NCBI RefSeq assembly: GCF_031458135.1
Contig: NZ_JAVDXW010000001.1
Coordinates: 992,001 to 1,056,000, forward strand
Direction of reading: 5' to 3'
Length of the DNA stretch: 64,000 bases
DNA from: Haloactinomyces albus
GTDB taxonomy: Bacteria > Actinomycetota > Actinomycetes > Mycobacteriales > Pseudonocardiaceae
Positions 9,084-17,559 of this stretch are shown here, piece by piece (the first letter of the stretch is position 1; each line of letters begins with the position of its first letter). A program made the position numbers and the translations under genes. Under the pieces are notes generated by a model, which searched no databases, had not been told where the DNA came from, and saw only the letters and a list, made by a program, of their open reading frames with translations.

Positions 9084-10156
9084 GGATATTGACCGGAAAA
9101 GAGTCGACCTCCGAGGACTCCGTGGACGAGGACTCCGTGGACGAGGAGTCCACAGCCGGAAGAGGGGAATCCGGCCGAGTGGCTGCCCACACGCCCGAGG
9201 CGGACCGGACGGGCGCGGTGGGCGACACTCGGACCGTGCACGCTGCGGGAGCTGTCGTCTGGCGTCCGGGACCCGATGGAAAACCCGAGGTGGCAGTGGT
9301 TCATCGGCCCCGCTACGACGACTGGTCGCTGCCGAAGGGCAAGCTGGACCCCGGCGAGACCATCGCGCACGCAGCCTCCCGTGAGATCCTCGAAGAGACC
9401 GGCCTGACCTGCACGCTGTCCCGGTATCTGTGGCAGGTGACCTACCCGGTACCCGCACCCGGCGAAGGACAGGTGCGCAAACTGGTGGACTATTTTTCCG
9501 CACAGGTCCGTCACGGTTCGTTCCTACCGAACGAGGAAGTCGACGACCTGTGCTGGATGACCACCGAGCAGGCACGGCAGCAACTCAGCTATGTTGACGA
9601 CGGACGTGTTCTGGACGTCTTCGACGGTCTCCCCACGGATGTGGCGACAGTACTGCTGGTCCGCCATGCGAAGGCGGGTAAACGCTCGGAGTTCGACAGC
9701 GACGACGCTCTTCGGCCGCTCAGCAAGGCCGGTCTCGTCCAGCAGCAGGCGCTGCACGCATTCCTGCCTCTGTTCGGCCCCGAACGCGTACATTCCGCAC
9801 CGAAGCTGCGATGCGAGCAAACCGTTGCGCCCGTAGCCGCGGATCTCGGGGTCGATGTCGATGCCGAGCCGCTGCTGTCGGAGGAGGACTACTGGTCGGA
9901 TCCGAATGAAGCAGTACAGCGGCTGCTGGAAATCGCCTCGAAGCCGGGGACCGCACTGGTATGCAGCCAGGGAGAGGTCATCCCGGACCTTGTCGGGCGC
10001 CTGGCCATCGAATCCGGGCTGGAAACGGGCGAAACCCGCAGTGGGAAAGGCAGTCTCTGGATACTGACGTTCCGGCGCGGCCCGCACTCCGGCAGCAACA
10101 CCGCTCCTGCCCTCCAGCTGGCCGCTGCCGACTATCTGGTGGAGCCGGGTTTCTGA
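9080..10156 (+). CDS. mutT1: MutT1-type Nudix hydrolase fused to histidine phosphatase
   Basis: 358 residues with two domains. The Nudix domain (about 52-165) has the complete Nudix box, [20 protein letters not shown] plus TGL, residues 87-109; the second half (about 186-350) is a histidine-phosphatase domain beginning LLVRHAKAG (H196). Mycobacterial MutT1 of the same architecture hydrolyses 8-oxo-dGTP and diadenosine polyphosphates, so a nucleotide-sanitising role is likely. The first 45 residues are very acidic, with a DNA-level repeat coding [16 protein letters not shown] at 9080 overlaps the ppk stop (GTGA); a TTG at 9089 is an alternative. It is convergent with the HU gene. Confidence 0.92.
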   Translation: MRILTGKESTSEDSVDEDSVDEESTAGRGESGRVAAHTPEADRTGAVGDTRTVHAAGAVVWRPGPDGKPEVAVVHRPRYDDWSLPKGKLDPGETIAHAASREILEETGLTCTLSRYLWQVTYPVPAPGEGQVRKLVDYFSAQVRHGSFLPNEEVDDLCWMTTEQARQQLSYVDDGRVLDVFDGLPTDVATVLLVRHAKAGKRSEFDSDDALRPLSKAGLVQQQALHAFLPLFGPERVHSAPKLRCEQTVAPVAADLGVDVDAEPLLSEEDYWSDPNEAVQRLLEIASKPGTALVCSQGEVIPDLVGRLAIESGLETGETRSGKGSLWILTFRRGPHSGSNTAPALQLAAADYLVEPGF

Positions 10157-10276
10157 GTTTCCTCAGGGCCGTTTCGCGCCCCGCTCGGCCCAGCCGGGAG
10201 GCACCGTTGCCATGAAGAGGGCGGCGCCGACCTCGACCGGCCACAGCGCCACCCGCTCCCGTCGGGCGCGAGGCGT

Positions 10277-11167
10277 TCACTTTTTCGTGGTGCTGCGCGT
10301 CGTGGACTTCTTCGTGGACGGGCTCGCACTCGACTTGCTGGTACTCGACTTCGTCGTACTCGACTTGCTCGTGCCACTCTTGGCCGACGTGCCGGTCTTG
10401 GCGGTCGTCGACTTGCTCGTGCCACTCTTGGCCGACGTCGACTTGCTCGGAGCGGCCTTACTCGTCGTCCCCGTCTTGGACGTACCGGCCTTGGACGTGG
10501 ATGTGCCTGCCTTGGACGTACTCGCCTTGCTCGTGCCGGTGCCTGTCTTGCTTGCAGCAGCCTTGCTCGTACCGGTCTTGCTCGTGCTTTCCTTGCTCGT
10601 GCCGGTCTTGGCCGACGTCGACTTGCTCGGAGCGGCCTTACTCGTCGTCCCCGTCTTGGACGTACCGGCCTTGGACGTGGATGTGCCTGCCTTGGAGGTA
10701 CTCGCCTTGCTCTCGGGCGATTTGGTGGTGCCGGTCCGAGCGGTGCTGCGAGTACCTGCTGTTCGTGTGGCAGCAGTCTTCGAGGTGGATCCGCTCGTCG
10801 CAGCACGACCCGTGGTCGCTTTCGCAGTGCTGCGGGCAGTCGACCGCGATGCGGTACCGCCCGTCTTTGCCGTACCGACGCGGGGAAGCTTGCGCTGTCC
10901 ACCGACGACTTCCTTGAACTGGGTGCCTGCACGGAAAGCGGGAACGTTGGTTTTCTTCACCTTCACCGTTTCGCCGGTGCGCGGATTGCGTGCTGTGCGG
11001 GCGGCGCGAGCACGCTTCTCGAAGACACCGAAACCGGTGATATTGACTTTCTCGCCCTTGTTGACATGACGAACGATGATGTCGGTCATGTCCTCCACTG
11101 CTTGGCTCGCGGTCTTCTTGTCCCCGAGGCGTTCGGCCAGGGCCTCGATGAGTTGGGCCTTGTTCAC
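10277..11167 (-). CDS. hup: HU-type nucleoid protein with long Ser/Thr/Lys/Ala tail
   Basis: 296 residues. Residues 1-92 are a standard HU domain ([51 protein letters not shown]), which bends and compacts DNA as a dimer. The remaining roughly 200 residues are a basic tail of repeated [17 protein letters not shown]-like units, much longer than the PAKK-type tail of mycobacterial HupB. The GTG start at 11167 follows GGGAGGGA; the 75 codons upstream in the same frame look non-coding. The tail DNA contains a direct duplication with a 180-bp period. It is co-oriented with leuCD but separated from leuD by 230 bp. Confidence 0.93.
   Translation of the reverse strand: MNKAQLIEALAERLGDKKTASQAVEDMTDIIVRHVNKGEKVNITGFGVFEKRARAARTARNPRTGETVKVKKTNVPAFRAGTQFKEVVGGQRKLPRVGTAKTGGTASRSTARSTAKATTGRAATSGSTSKTAATRTAGTRSTARTGTTKSPESKASTSKAGTSTSKAGTSKTGTTSKAAPSKSTSAKTGTSKESTSKTGTSKAAASKTGTGTSKASTSKAGTSTSKAGTSKTGTTSKAAPSKSTSAKSGTSKSTTAKTGTSAKSGTSKSSTTKSSTSKSSASPSTKKSTTRSTTKK
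10426..10712. repeat. Direct duplication inside the HU tail (180-bp period)
   Basis: Bases 10426-10516 and 10606-10696 are identical (91 bp); one mismatch later the match continues to 10532/10712. It lies in frame in the tail of the HU gene and so duplicates about 35 residues. Exact identity over codons that are otherwise degenerate suggests a recent duplication or gene conversion and marks a site prone to length variation. Confidence 0.9.
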
Positions 11168-11397
11168 TTCAGTCCCTCCCAGGACAACAACGGCCCCGTC
11201 GGGCCGACTCAAGGCCACGGTAAATCTCCGAACAGACGAATGCCATTCGCCACGCCCCCGTTTTCGTTGGGACGTCGCGTAATCGAGTCTGCTCGGCTGC
11301 CCGTTCGCTCCGCCGTAGCGGCTGTTCCGTTGTCGGCTATGCGGGCGCGATTTCACCCTGCCGGAGAGAAAACGCGCCCGCACCGCGAGCATGCGTC

Positions 11398-12000
11398 CTA
11401 CGCCTTCGAAGCAGGCAATGTACGCGGTTTGAAGCTCGGCCGGGCCTGCTCGAATGTATCGATCGTCTCGGCTTCACGAAGGGTCAAACCGATGTCGTCG
11501 AAACCTTCCAGCAACCGCCAGCGCGTGTAGTCGTCGATGCTGAAAGGCACGGTCAGTTCCTTCGCACGAACCGTCCGCTGCTCGAGATCCACGGTCACCC
11601 GAGTACCGGGTTCGGTCTCCAGCAGTTTCCACAGCATCTCCACATCGGACTGCTCGCACTGGGCGGCCAGCAGCCCCTGCTTGCCTGCATTGCCCCGGAA
11701 GATGTCGGCGAATCGAGAAGAGATGACCACCTGGAATCCGTAGTCCTTCAGCGCCCATACCGCATGTTCCCGGGAGGATCCGGTTCCGAAGTCGGGGCCC
11801 GCCACCAGAACACTGCCGTGGCGGAAGGGCTCGGAGTTGAGAATGAAATTCTCGTCGGCCCGCCAAGCGGCGAACAGGGCATCCTCGAAACCCGTTCGCG
11901 AAACCCGCTTGAGGTAGACCGCAGGAATGATCTGATCGGTATCCACATTGGATCGGCGCAGCGGGACACCGACGCCGGTGTGTGTGGTGAACGGCTCCAT
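11398..12000 (-). CDS. leuD: 3-isopropylmalate dehydratase small subunit
   Basis: 200 residues. With LeuC it isomerises 2-isopropylmalate to 3-isopropylmalate in leucine synthesis. Conserved stretches are [17 protein letters not shown] near the N-terminus and the substrate loop [14 protein letters not shown] (about 74-87). The ATG at 12000 has a GGAG 8 nt ahead; the frame continuing to 12135 overlaps leuC territory and is rejected. It follows leuC by 52 nt and is surely in its operon. Confidence 0.95.
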   Translation of the reverse strand: MEPFTTHTGVGVPLRRSNVDTDQIIPAVYLKRVSRTGFEDALFAAWRADENFILNSEPFRHGSVLVAGPDFGTGSSREHAVWALKDYGFQVVISSRFADIFRGNAGKQGLLAAQCEQSDVEMLWKLLETEPGTRVTVDLEQRTVRAKELTVPFSIDDYTRWRLLEGFDDIGLTLREAETIDTFEQARPSFKPRTLPASKA

Positions 12001-12052
12001 CGTTACTGCTCCTGGAATCGTCGAGGGTCTGGCCTGTACATCTTTCGTTCGT

Positions 12053-13453
12053 CTAGAGGTCTTCCGGGGAGGAGAGGGTGCCCCGCACCGCGGTCGCGGC
12101 GGCGACCAGAGGCGAGACCAGATGAGTGCGCCCACCCTTGCCCTGCCTGCCCTCGAAGTTGCGATTGGAGGTCGATGCCGACCGCTCGCCGGGCGTGAGC
12201 TGATCCGGATTCATGCCCAGGCACATCGAGCAACCCGCCGACCGCCACTCCGCACCTGCGGCGGTGAAGATCTCATTGAGGCCTTCCTCTTCCGCCTGTT
12301 TGCGTACCTTCATCGACCCGGGAACGACCAGCATGCGCACATCACCGGAGACCTTGCGGTCGCGCATAATCTCCGCAGCGGTGCGCAGGTCCTCGATCCG
12401 CCCGTTGGTGCAGGAACCCAGAAAGACCGTGTCCACCGCCACCTCACGCAGTGGCGTCCCCGGCTGCAGGTCCATGTAGGCCAGCGCCTTCTCCGTGGCG
12501 TAACGCTCATCGGCGTCGGTGATCCGCTCCGGATCGGGGATCCGCTCACCCAATGGCAATCCCTGCCCCGGATTGGTGCCCCACGTGACGAACGGCGTCA
12601 ACGCGTCGGCATCGATGGTGATCTCCGCGTCGAAGGTGGCGTCCGCATCGGTGCGCAGGCTCTTCCAGTACTCCACCGCGGCATCCCACTGCTCGCCGGC
12701 AGGAGCGTGCGAGCGCCCCTGGAGATAGGCGAAAGTCGTCTCGTCCGGTGCCACCATCCCGGCCCGTGCACCCGCTTCGATGGACATGTTGCACATCGTC
12801 ATGCGTGCTTCCATCGACATCGACTCAACGGCCGTTCCCCGGTATTCCAGCACGTATCCCTGGCCACCACCGGTACCGATCTGAGCGATCACCGCCAGGA
12901 TCACATCCTTGCTCGTGACTCCCGGACGCAGCGTGCCCTCGATGTTGACGGCCATCGTCTTGAACGGTGTCAGCGGCAACGTCTGTGTCGCCAGCACGTG
13001 CTCGACCTCCGAGGTACCGATCCCGAAGGCCAGGGCGCCGAAAGCGCCGTGTGTCGAGGTGTGGCTGTCGCCGCACACCACCGTGGCACCGGGCTGGGTC
13101 AGACCGAGCTGCGGCCCCACCACGTGCACGATGCCCTGTTCCGCATCTCCCATCGGGTGCAGGCGAATCCCGAACTCCTCGCAGTTGGCCCGCAGTGTGT
13201 CCACCTGCGTCCGGGAGACCGGATCAGCGATCGGCAGATCGACTCCGGTGGTCGGCACGTTGTGGTCCTCGGTCGCCAATGTGAGGTCGGGGCGGCGCAC
13301 CGGGCGCCCCGCCAGCCGCAGCCCCTCGAACGCCTGCGGGCTGGTGACTTCGTGCACAAGATGGAGGTCGATGTAGAGCAGGTCGGGCTCATCACCCGTT
13401 CCCCGGCGCACGAGGTGCGCGTCCCAGACCTTTTCCGCGAGCGTGTTACCCAT
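12053..13453 (-). CDS. leuC: 3-isopropylmalate dehydratase large subunit
   Basis: 466 residues of the aconitase family, carrying the 4Fe-4S cluster that performs the leucine-pathway isomerisation. The cluster ligands are visible in [14 protein letters not shown] and [31 protein letters not shown] is the family signature. The ATG at 13453 has GGGAGGAG 5 nt upstream. It is divergent from the IclR regulator; the 102-bp intergenic region holds an inverted repeat that overlaps both promoters. This leuCD/ndgR arrangement is conserved in actinomycetes, where the regulator controls leuCD. Confidence 0.97.
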   Translation of the reverse strand: MGNTLAEKVWDAHLVRRGTGDEPDLLYIDLHLVHEVTSPQAFEGLRLAGRPVRRPDLTLATEDHNVPTTGVDLPIADPVSRTQVDTLRANCEEFGIRLHPMGDAEQGIVHVVGPQLGLTQPGATVVCGDSHTSTHGAFGALAFGIGTSEVEHVLATQTLPLTPFKTMAVNIEGTLRPGVTSKDVILAVIAQIGTGGGQGYVLEYRGTAVESMSMEARMTMCNMSIEAGARAGMVAPDETTFAYLQGRSHAPAGEQWDAAVEYWKSLRTDADATFDAEITIDADALTPFVTWGTNPGQGLPLGERIPDPERITDADERYATEKALAYMDLQPGTPLREVAVDTVFLGSCTNGRIEDLRTAAEIMRDRKVSGDVRMLVVPGSMKVRKQAEEEGLNEIFTAAGAEWRSAGCSMCLGMNPDQLTPGERSASTSNRNFEGRQGKGGRTHLVSPLVAAATAVRGTLSSPEDL

Positions 13454-13522
13454 CGCTCCTCCCGTCGAGGCAGTGGTGACCCGCGCGACGGATCACATCC
13501 CAATCAGTATCCCGAGCAGTAG

Positions 13523-13543
13523 ACTTCTCAAATAACGAGAAGT
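13523..13543. promoter_or_regulatory. Probable IclR/NdgR operator between leuC and the regulator gene
   Basis: Perfect inverted repeat ACTTCTC-N7-GAGAAGT. It overlaps a TTGAGA -35 candidate for leuC (minus strand) and lies just upstream of the regulator's TAGTAT -10 box (13544-13549). That box is 7 nt from the GTG at 13556, implying a leaderless regulator mRNA. Its location fits a shared operator for autoregulation and leuCD control. Confidence 0.6.
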
Positions 13544-13555
13544 TAGTATCGCTAC

Positions 13556-14257
13556 GTGGGACAGCATAGCGGTATCGGAGTTTTGGACAAGGCAGTGGCC
13601 GTGCTGCATGCGGTCGCCGAGGATCCGTGCGGCCTCGCCGAACTGTGCGACCGGACCGGCCTTCCCCGTGCGACGGCACATCGGCTGGCTGTCGGCTTGG
13701 AAGTGCACCGGATGTTGCACCGCGGTTCGGACGGCCGGTGGCGCTCCGGGGCTGCTCTGGCCGAACTCGCGGGCAAGGCCGTCGACCCGCTGCTGGAAGC
13801 AGCCTCGGCGATACTGCCCAAACTTCGGGATGCCACCGGGGAGAGCGTGCAATTGTATCGGCGCGACGGTATGCAACGCCGGTGCGTGGCGACCGCCGAA
13901 CCGCCGAGCGGGCTTCGGGACACCGTGCCGGTCAACACCTCACTACCGATGGTGGCCGGATCCGGCGCCAAGGTTCTTGCTGCGTGGTCCGATGCCACCA
14001 CCCAGCGCGCCATTCTCGCCGAGGCGGTGTACGGGGAGCGCACGTTGATGGAGGTGCGTCGTCGCGGTTGGGCGCAAAGCGTAGCCGAACGAGAATCCGG
14101 GGTGGCGAGTGTGTCCGCACCGGTACGTGACGCGAGCGGCAACGTGGTGGCGGCCATTTCGGTGTCCGGGCCGATCGACCGCATAGGACGGCGTCCGGGG
14201 GGCCGCTGGGCCACGGACCTGCTCGCAGCAGCCGAGGGCCTGCAGAACCGGCTCTGA
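13556..14257 (+). CDS. ndgR: IclR-family regulator of leucine genes (NdgR/AreB-like)
   Basis: 233 residues. N-terminal helix-turn-helix (about 18-65: GLAELCDRTGLPRATAHRLAVGLE), then a C-terminal effector domain (about 80-230) with the typical SGAKVLAAW and VASVSAPVRDASGNVVAAISVSGP blocks. NdgR/AreB of Streptomyces and the mycobacterial Rv2989 lie in the same divergent position to leuCD and control leucine and related amino acid genes. The GTG at 13556 is probably the 5' end of the mRNA. Effector identity cannot be read from the sequence. Confidence 0.92.
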   Translation: MGQHSGIGVLDKAVAVLHAVAEDPCGLAELCDRTGLPRATAHRLAVGLEVHRMLHRGSDGRWRSGAALAELAGKAVDPLLEAASAILPKLRDATGESVQLYRRDGMQRRCVATAEPPSGLRDTVPVNTSLPMVAGSGAKVLAAWSDATTQRAILAEAVYGERTLMEVRRRGWAQSVAERESGVASVSAPVRDASGNVVAAISVSGPIDRIGRRPGGRWATDLLAAAEGLQNRL

Positions 14258-14273
14258 GTCGGTCGCAGTGTGG

Positions 14274-14346
14274 TACTCCCGATGGGATTCGAACCCACGT
14301 TACCGGCGTGAGAGGCCGGCGTCCTAGGCCACTAGACGACGGGAGC
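14274..14346 (-). tRNA. tRNA-Glu (anticodon CTC), copy 1
   Basis: 73-nt cloverleaf on the minus strand. Acceptor GCTCCCG pairs with CGGGAGT, the anticodon stem CCGGC/GCCGG encloses loop CTCTCAC with anticodon CTC, and the T loop is GTTCGAATC. CCA is not encoded. Identical over its length to the copy at 14548-14620. Confidence 0.97.
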
Positions 14347-14387
14347 GCGCAACGGCACATAGCGTACCGAACGCCACGTCCACGAAT

Positions 14388-14420
14388 GTGAGCGGGGTGG
14401 TGAACCCCGACCCCGCTCAC
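14388..14420. terminator. Hairpin between the two tRNA-Glu genes
   Basis: Perfect 11-bp arms GTGAGCGGGGT (14388-14398) and ACCCCGCTCAC (14410-14420) with an 11-nt loop. No T run follows on either strand. It may help end the upstream tRNA transcript or separate the two tRNA units. Confidence 0.45.
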
Positions 14421-14505
14421 GGCCGTGGCGTCGCGGTACGTGCCGTGAGCCTGCGGAATAGTCGACCACCACGACATCTCGACCATCACAGCATCATGGC
14501 GCAGC

Positions 14506-14538
14506 AAAACGGCCGGTGCGTGTTGCACGCACCGGCCG
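14506..14538 (-). terminator. Intrinsic terminator after tRNA-Gln/tRNA-Glu
   Basis: On the minus strand a 13-bp stem (CGGCCGGTGCGTG, loop of 3, CACGCACCGGCCG) is followed by TTTT. It lies 9 nt beyond the 3' end of the second tRNA-Glu and most likely ends the tRNA-Gln/tRNA-Glu transcript. Confidence 0.8.
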
Positions 14539-14547
14539 CGCTTTGCG

Positions 14548-14620
14548 TACTCCCGATGGGATTCGAACCCACGTTACCGGCGTGAGAGGCCGGCGTCCTA
14601 GGCCACTAGACGACGGGAGC
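14548..14620 (-). tRNA. tRNA-Glu (anticodon CTC), copy 2
   Basis: Same 73-nt sequence as 14274-14346, including loop CTCTCAC and acceptor GCTCCCG. It lies 41 nt downstream of tRNA-Gln on the minus strand and is probably co-transcribed with it. The two copies fit a high demand for GAG decoding in this GC-rich genome. Confidence 0.97.
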
Positions 14621-14661
14621 CAGTGGAAACGAACACGGTGATGCCTCACCGTCTCGTCTCG

Positions 14662-14733
14662 CTGGGGTACCAGGACTCGAACCTAGACTAACTGAACCAG
14701 AATCAGTCGTGCTGCCCATTACACCATACCCCA
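14662..14733 (-). tRNA. tRNA-Gln (anticodon CTG)
   Basis: 72-nt cloverleaf on the minus strand. Acceptor TGGGGTA pairs with TACCCCA, the anticodon stem ACTGA/TCAGT encloses loop TTCTGGT with anticodon CTG, and the T arm has GTTCGAGTCC. The first pair is U1-A72, the known identity element by which bacterial GatCAB recognises Glu-tRNA(Gln); gatCAB and gltX are both in this window. CCA is not encoded. Confidence 0.96.
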
Positions 14734-14814
14734 TTGTGTGCGAATCCCAGACCGGGTTCCCGGCTTCTCGGATCGGAGTCCGGATCGCCGCTCTGTTCTT
14801 CGCTGTTGGGAAAA

Positions 14815-14844
14815 ATACTAGACCATCCCGTGAAGCCGCTTGAA
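14815..14844 (-). promoter_or_regulatory. Promoter of the tRNA-Gln/tRNA-Glu unit
   Basis: On the minus strand TTCAAG (14844-14839) and TAGTAT (14820-14815) are separated by 18 nt, followed by a T-rich start region. The tRNA-Gln 5' end is about 80 nt downstream. The 197 bp between tRNA-Gln and the HAD gene shows no other feature. Confidence 0.5.
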
Positions 14845-14930
14845 AGCACCCCCCGCACAAGGATGATTTCGCAGGTAAGCATGCTCGGACGACGGCAAGG
14901 ACCGCCGGCAGCGCCACCGGAACCGGTCAT

Positions 14931-15737
14931 TCATCCGGAGCACCGGGACGGATCGACTCCCGGACACGACTTCTCCCGGTACACGGGACGGACGGCTGCC
15001 GACGGCAAGTCGCACACCAGCCGCTCCGGTAATTCATCAAGGCCGGTGATGACCGACACATCCTCCGGAACCGGATCCGCTGCCTGCGACCGTGCATTTC
15101 CACGGCGGTTCAGCCAAACACCGTGCATGCCCGCGTGAACGGCCCCGAGCGCGTCCTGATCGAACCGATCGCCGACGTGGGCAACCTCCTCGGGGCGCAG
15201 GTCCAATGCCGAGCAGGCGGCCGCGAAAATGCGGCTGTCCGGTTTGGCCACCCCGAGTTCGCCGGAAAGCACGAGTTCGTCGAAGGCCCCCGCCAGGCCG
15301 ACCGCGGCGATCTTCTTACGCTGATAGCCCCCCGGAGCATTGCTGATGACCGCGACCCGCAATCCGCTCGCACGCAACCACTCCAGGCATGGCACAGCGT
15401 CGTCGAACAGTTTCCAGGCCCGCTGCATGGCCGACATCCGCACATGCTCACGAGCGATGACCTCGGCCTCGCTGAGCTGCTCCCCGAATGCGGCGAAGAA
15501 GGCACGGATGCGTTCCCGGCACATCGTGTCGAAGTCGGTCTCCCCTGCGACGACCCGCGCGTAGTGCTCCTCCGTCGTGCGGCGCCACACCGGCCAGGCC
15601 GCATCGTTCCCGGTCAGCGCCGCCAGCCCCATTCGCGACGATCTCTCGTTGTCGAGCAACGTATCGTCGATGTCCAGGCATACGGCCCTGATCTGTCCGA
15701 GTTCGTCCGGTGTCGAAACCTCAAGCGCGGATGTCAC
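14931..15737 (-). CDS. HAD-superfamily hydrolase
   Basis: 268 residues, a soluble phosphatase-type HAD protein. Motif I is CLDIDDTLLDN with D22 as nucleophile and D24 as acid/base; motif II is VISNAPG; the lysine of motif III is in GVAKPDSRIF; motif IV is HVGDRFDQDALGA. The cap between motifs I and II is helical (subfamily I, HAD-IA type). The substrate cannot be named; relatives include phosphoglycolate and 5'-nucleotide phosphatases. It is on the same strand as gltX, 216 nt downstream. That gap holds a weak terminator and otherwise nothing recognisable. Confidence 0.88.
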   Translation of the reverse strand: MTSALEVSTPDELGQIRAVCLDIDDTLLDNERSSRMGLAALTGNDAAWPVWRRTTEEHYARVVAGETDFDTMCRERIRAFFAAFGEQLSEAEVIAREHVRMSAMQRAWKLFDDAVPCLEWLRASGLRVAVISNAPGGYQRKKIAAVGLAGAFDELVLSGELGVAKPDSRIFAAACSALDLRPEEVAHVGDRFDQDALGAVHAGMHGVWLNRRGNARSQAADPVPEDVSVITGLDELPERLVCDLPSAAVRPVYREKSCPGVDPSRCSG

Positions 15738-15921
15738 TCCGTGAGGCTAGGCGCCCACTTGGCGTGCTCGACTCGTCCAACGTGATGATATTCGACCCAC
15801 TGGCACGATCCAGTGATCGGACAGCGACTCACCGACATGATCATGAGAGTAGAATCACTTCCCGGCTCAATCAGCGGAACGCTCGTCCGCTGAAACGCAG
15901 CCCGCATCGGTGCGGCGCACG

Positions 15922-15945
15922 AAAAACACCCGCTCTTTGCGAGCG
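15922..15945 (-). terminator. Weak terminator after gltX
   Basis: On the minus strand CGCTC-N5-GAGCG is followed four bases later by TTTTT, just past the gltX stop codon. The stem is only 5 bp, so termination may be partial. Confidence 0.4.
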
Positions 15946-15953
15946 TCCGGTCA

Positions 15954-17453
15954 TCAACCCAGGGCAGCACGCAACCGCCGGAGCGAGGTATCCCGCCCGA
16001 GAATCTCCATCGACTCGAACAACGGCGGAGAAACGGTGCGGCCGGTGATGGCCACCCGCACCGGTGCGAAGGCCTTGCGTGGCTTGATTTCCAAGCCCTC
16101 CACGATCGCCTCCCTGAGCGAGGACTCGATGGCGTCCGTGGTCCACTCCGGCAACGCTTCGAGTGCGGCGATCGCGGCCTGCAGGACCGGGCGGGCGTCC
16201 TCCCCCAGGGCCTTGTCCGCCGCGGCCTGCTCCGGGGCGAAATCCTCCCCCGCGAACAGGAATCCCATCATGCCCACCGCATCGGAGAGCACGATCAGCC
16301 GCTCCTGCACCAGTGGCGCCGCGGCACGAACGGTGGCGAGCTGCTCATCGGTGGGCTGCTGCGGGAGCACCCCGCCCTGCACCAGGTACGGCACGACACG
16401 GTCGACGAAATCGTCCGGGGCCAGCGCACGCAGATGCGCCGAGTTGATCGCATCGGCCTTCTTCTGGTCGAAGCGCGCCGGATTGGCACTGACCCGGCCG
16501 ATCTCGAAGTGCTCCACCATCTCGTCGAGGGTGAACATGTCACGGTCCTCGGCGATGGACCAGCCCAGCAGTCCCAGGTAGTTCAGAAGTCCCTCGGGCA
16601 CGAAACCCCGGTTCTTGTGATGGAAAACATCGGACTGCGGATCGCGCTTGGAGAGTTTCTTGTTGCCCTCTCCCATCACGAACGGCAGGTGCCCGAACTC
16701 GGGGGTGAAATCGGTGACACCGATCCGTTGCAGCGCCTCGTAGAGCGCGATCTGCCGCGGCGTGGAAGCCAGCAGGTCCTCGCCGCGCAACACGTGCGTG
16801 ATGCGCATCAGCGCGTCATCCACCGGATTGCTCAGTGTGTAGAGGGCATCACCGTTGCCCCGCACGAGGACCGGATCCGGGACCGTACCCGCCGGGAAGG
16901 TGACTTCGCCGCGCACCAGGTCGGTGAAGGTGATGTCCCGTTCGGGCATCTTCAGCCGCAGCACCGCATTGCGCCCCGCGGCGCGCAGCTCCGCCTTCTG
17001 CTCCTCGGTGAGATCGCGATCGGCGTTGTCGTAGCCGAGCTTGGGATCTCGTCCTGCGGCACGGTGACGCGCCTCGACCTCGTCGGAGGTGGAAAACGAC
17101 TCGTACAGCTCGCCCGCATCCAGCAGGCGGCGCGCGATATCGCGGTAAATCTCATGGCGCAGGCTCTGCCGATAGGGACCGTACTCACCACCGATGTCCG
17201 GTCCCTCGTCCCAGTCCAGCCCCAACCAGCGCAGCGCGTCCAGCAGTGCCTGGTAGGACTCCTCACTGTCCCGGCTGACATCGGTGTCCTCGATGCGGAA
17301 CACCAGAGTGCCTCCGACATGACGCGCAAAGGCCCAGTTGAACAGGGCGGTACGGATCAGCCCGACGTGTGGGGAACCGGTCGGCGAGGGACAGAACCGG
17401 GCCCGGACGGGACTGGCTGACTGACGTGTGGGGGTGACCTGTGGCGTACTCAT
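15954..17453 (-). CDS. gltX: Glutamyl-tRNA synthetase
   Basis: 499 residues, class I aminoacyl-tRNA synthetase charging tRNA-Glu. The HIGH-type motif is in [20 protein letters not shown] (about 22-41) and the KMSKS-type motif is KLSKRD. Since gatCAB is encoded 15 kb away and no glutaminyl-tRNA synthetase is seen here, this enzyme is probably non-discriminating and also charges tRNA-Gln with glutamate, as in other actinobacteria. Its neighbours are the two tRNA-Glu genes and tRNA-Gln. It is divergent from the FAD monooxygenase gene. Confidence 0.96.
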   Translation of the reverse strand: MSTPQVTPTRQSASPVRARFCPSPTGSPHVGLIRTALFNWAFARHVGGTLVFRIEDTDVSRDSEESYQALLDALRWLGLDWDEGPDIGGEYGPYRQSLRHEIYRDIARRLLDAGELYESFSTSDEVEARHRAAGRDPKLGYDNADRDLTEEQKAELRAAGRNAVLRLKMPERDITFTDLVRGEVTFPAGTVPDPVLVRGNGDALYTLSNPVDDALMRITHVLRGEDLLASTPRQIALYEALQRIGVTDFTPEFGHLPFVMGEGNKKLSKRDPQSDVFHHKNRGFVPEGLLNYLGLLGWSIAEDRDMFTLDEMVEHFEIGRVSANPARFDQKKADAINSAHLRALAPDDFVDRVVPYLVQGGVLPQQPTDEQLATVRAAAPLVQERLIVLSDAVGMMGFLFAGEDFAPEQAAADKALGEDARPVLQAAIAALEALPEWTTDAIESSLREAIVEGLEIKPRKAFAPVRVAITGRTVSPPLFESMEILGRDTSLRRLRAALG

Positions 17454-17486
17454 GACGCGTTCAGCTTATCCAGTGCACTTCGGGCA

Positions 17487-17542
17487 TTGACCGGCGCACC
17501 CGGAGAGCGCATGCTGGCAGTATTCAACGATTGTTGAATACT
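17487..17542 (+). promoter_or_regulatory. Promoter and palindromic operator of the FAD monooxygenase gene
   Basis: TTGACC at 17487-17492 is a clear -35 box; a weaker CATGCT (17510-17515) is a possible -10. Over the expected start point lies a 24-bp operator with 10-bp perfect arms AGTATTCAAC and GTTGAATACT around GATT (17519-17542). This size and symmetry are typical of TetR- or MarR-family sites. No such regulator is encoded nearby. Confidence 0.65.
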
Positions 17543-17559
17543 TGTGAGGAGGGATCGCA

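Noticed and set aside
10277-10730. Repeats in the HU gene as a CRISPR or minisatellite array
   Set aside because: The units are in-frame codons for TSKAGT-like peptide repeats of variable length with no constant spacers.
11168-11392. N-terminal 75-codon extension of the HU protein
   Set aside because: The standard HU start NKAQLIEAL follows a GTG with GGGAGGGA; the extension is Arg-rich and unlike any HU.
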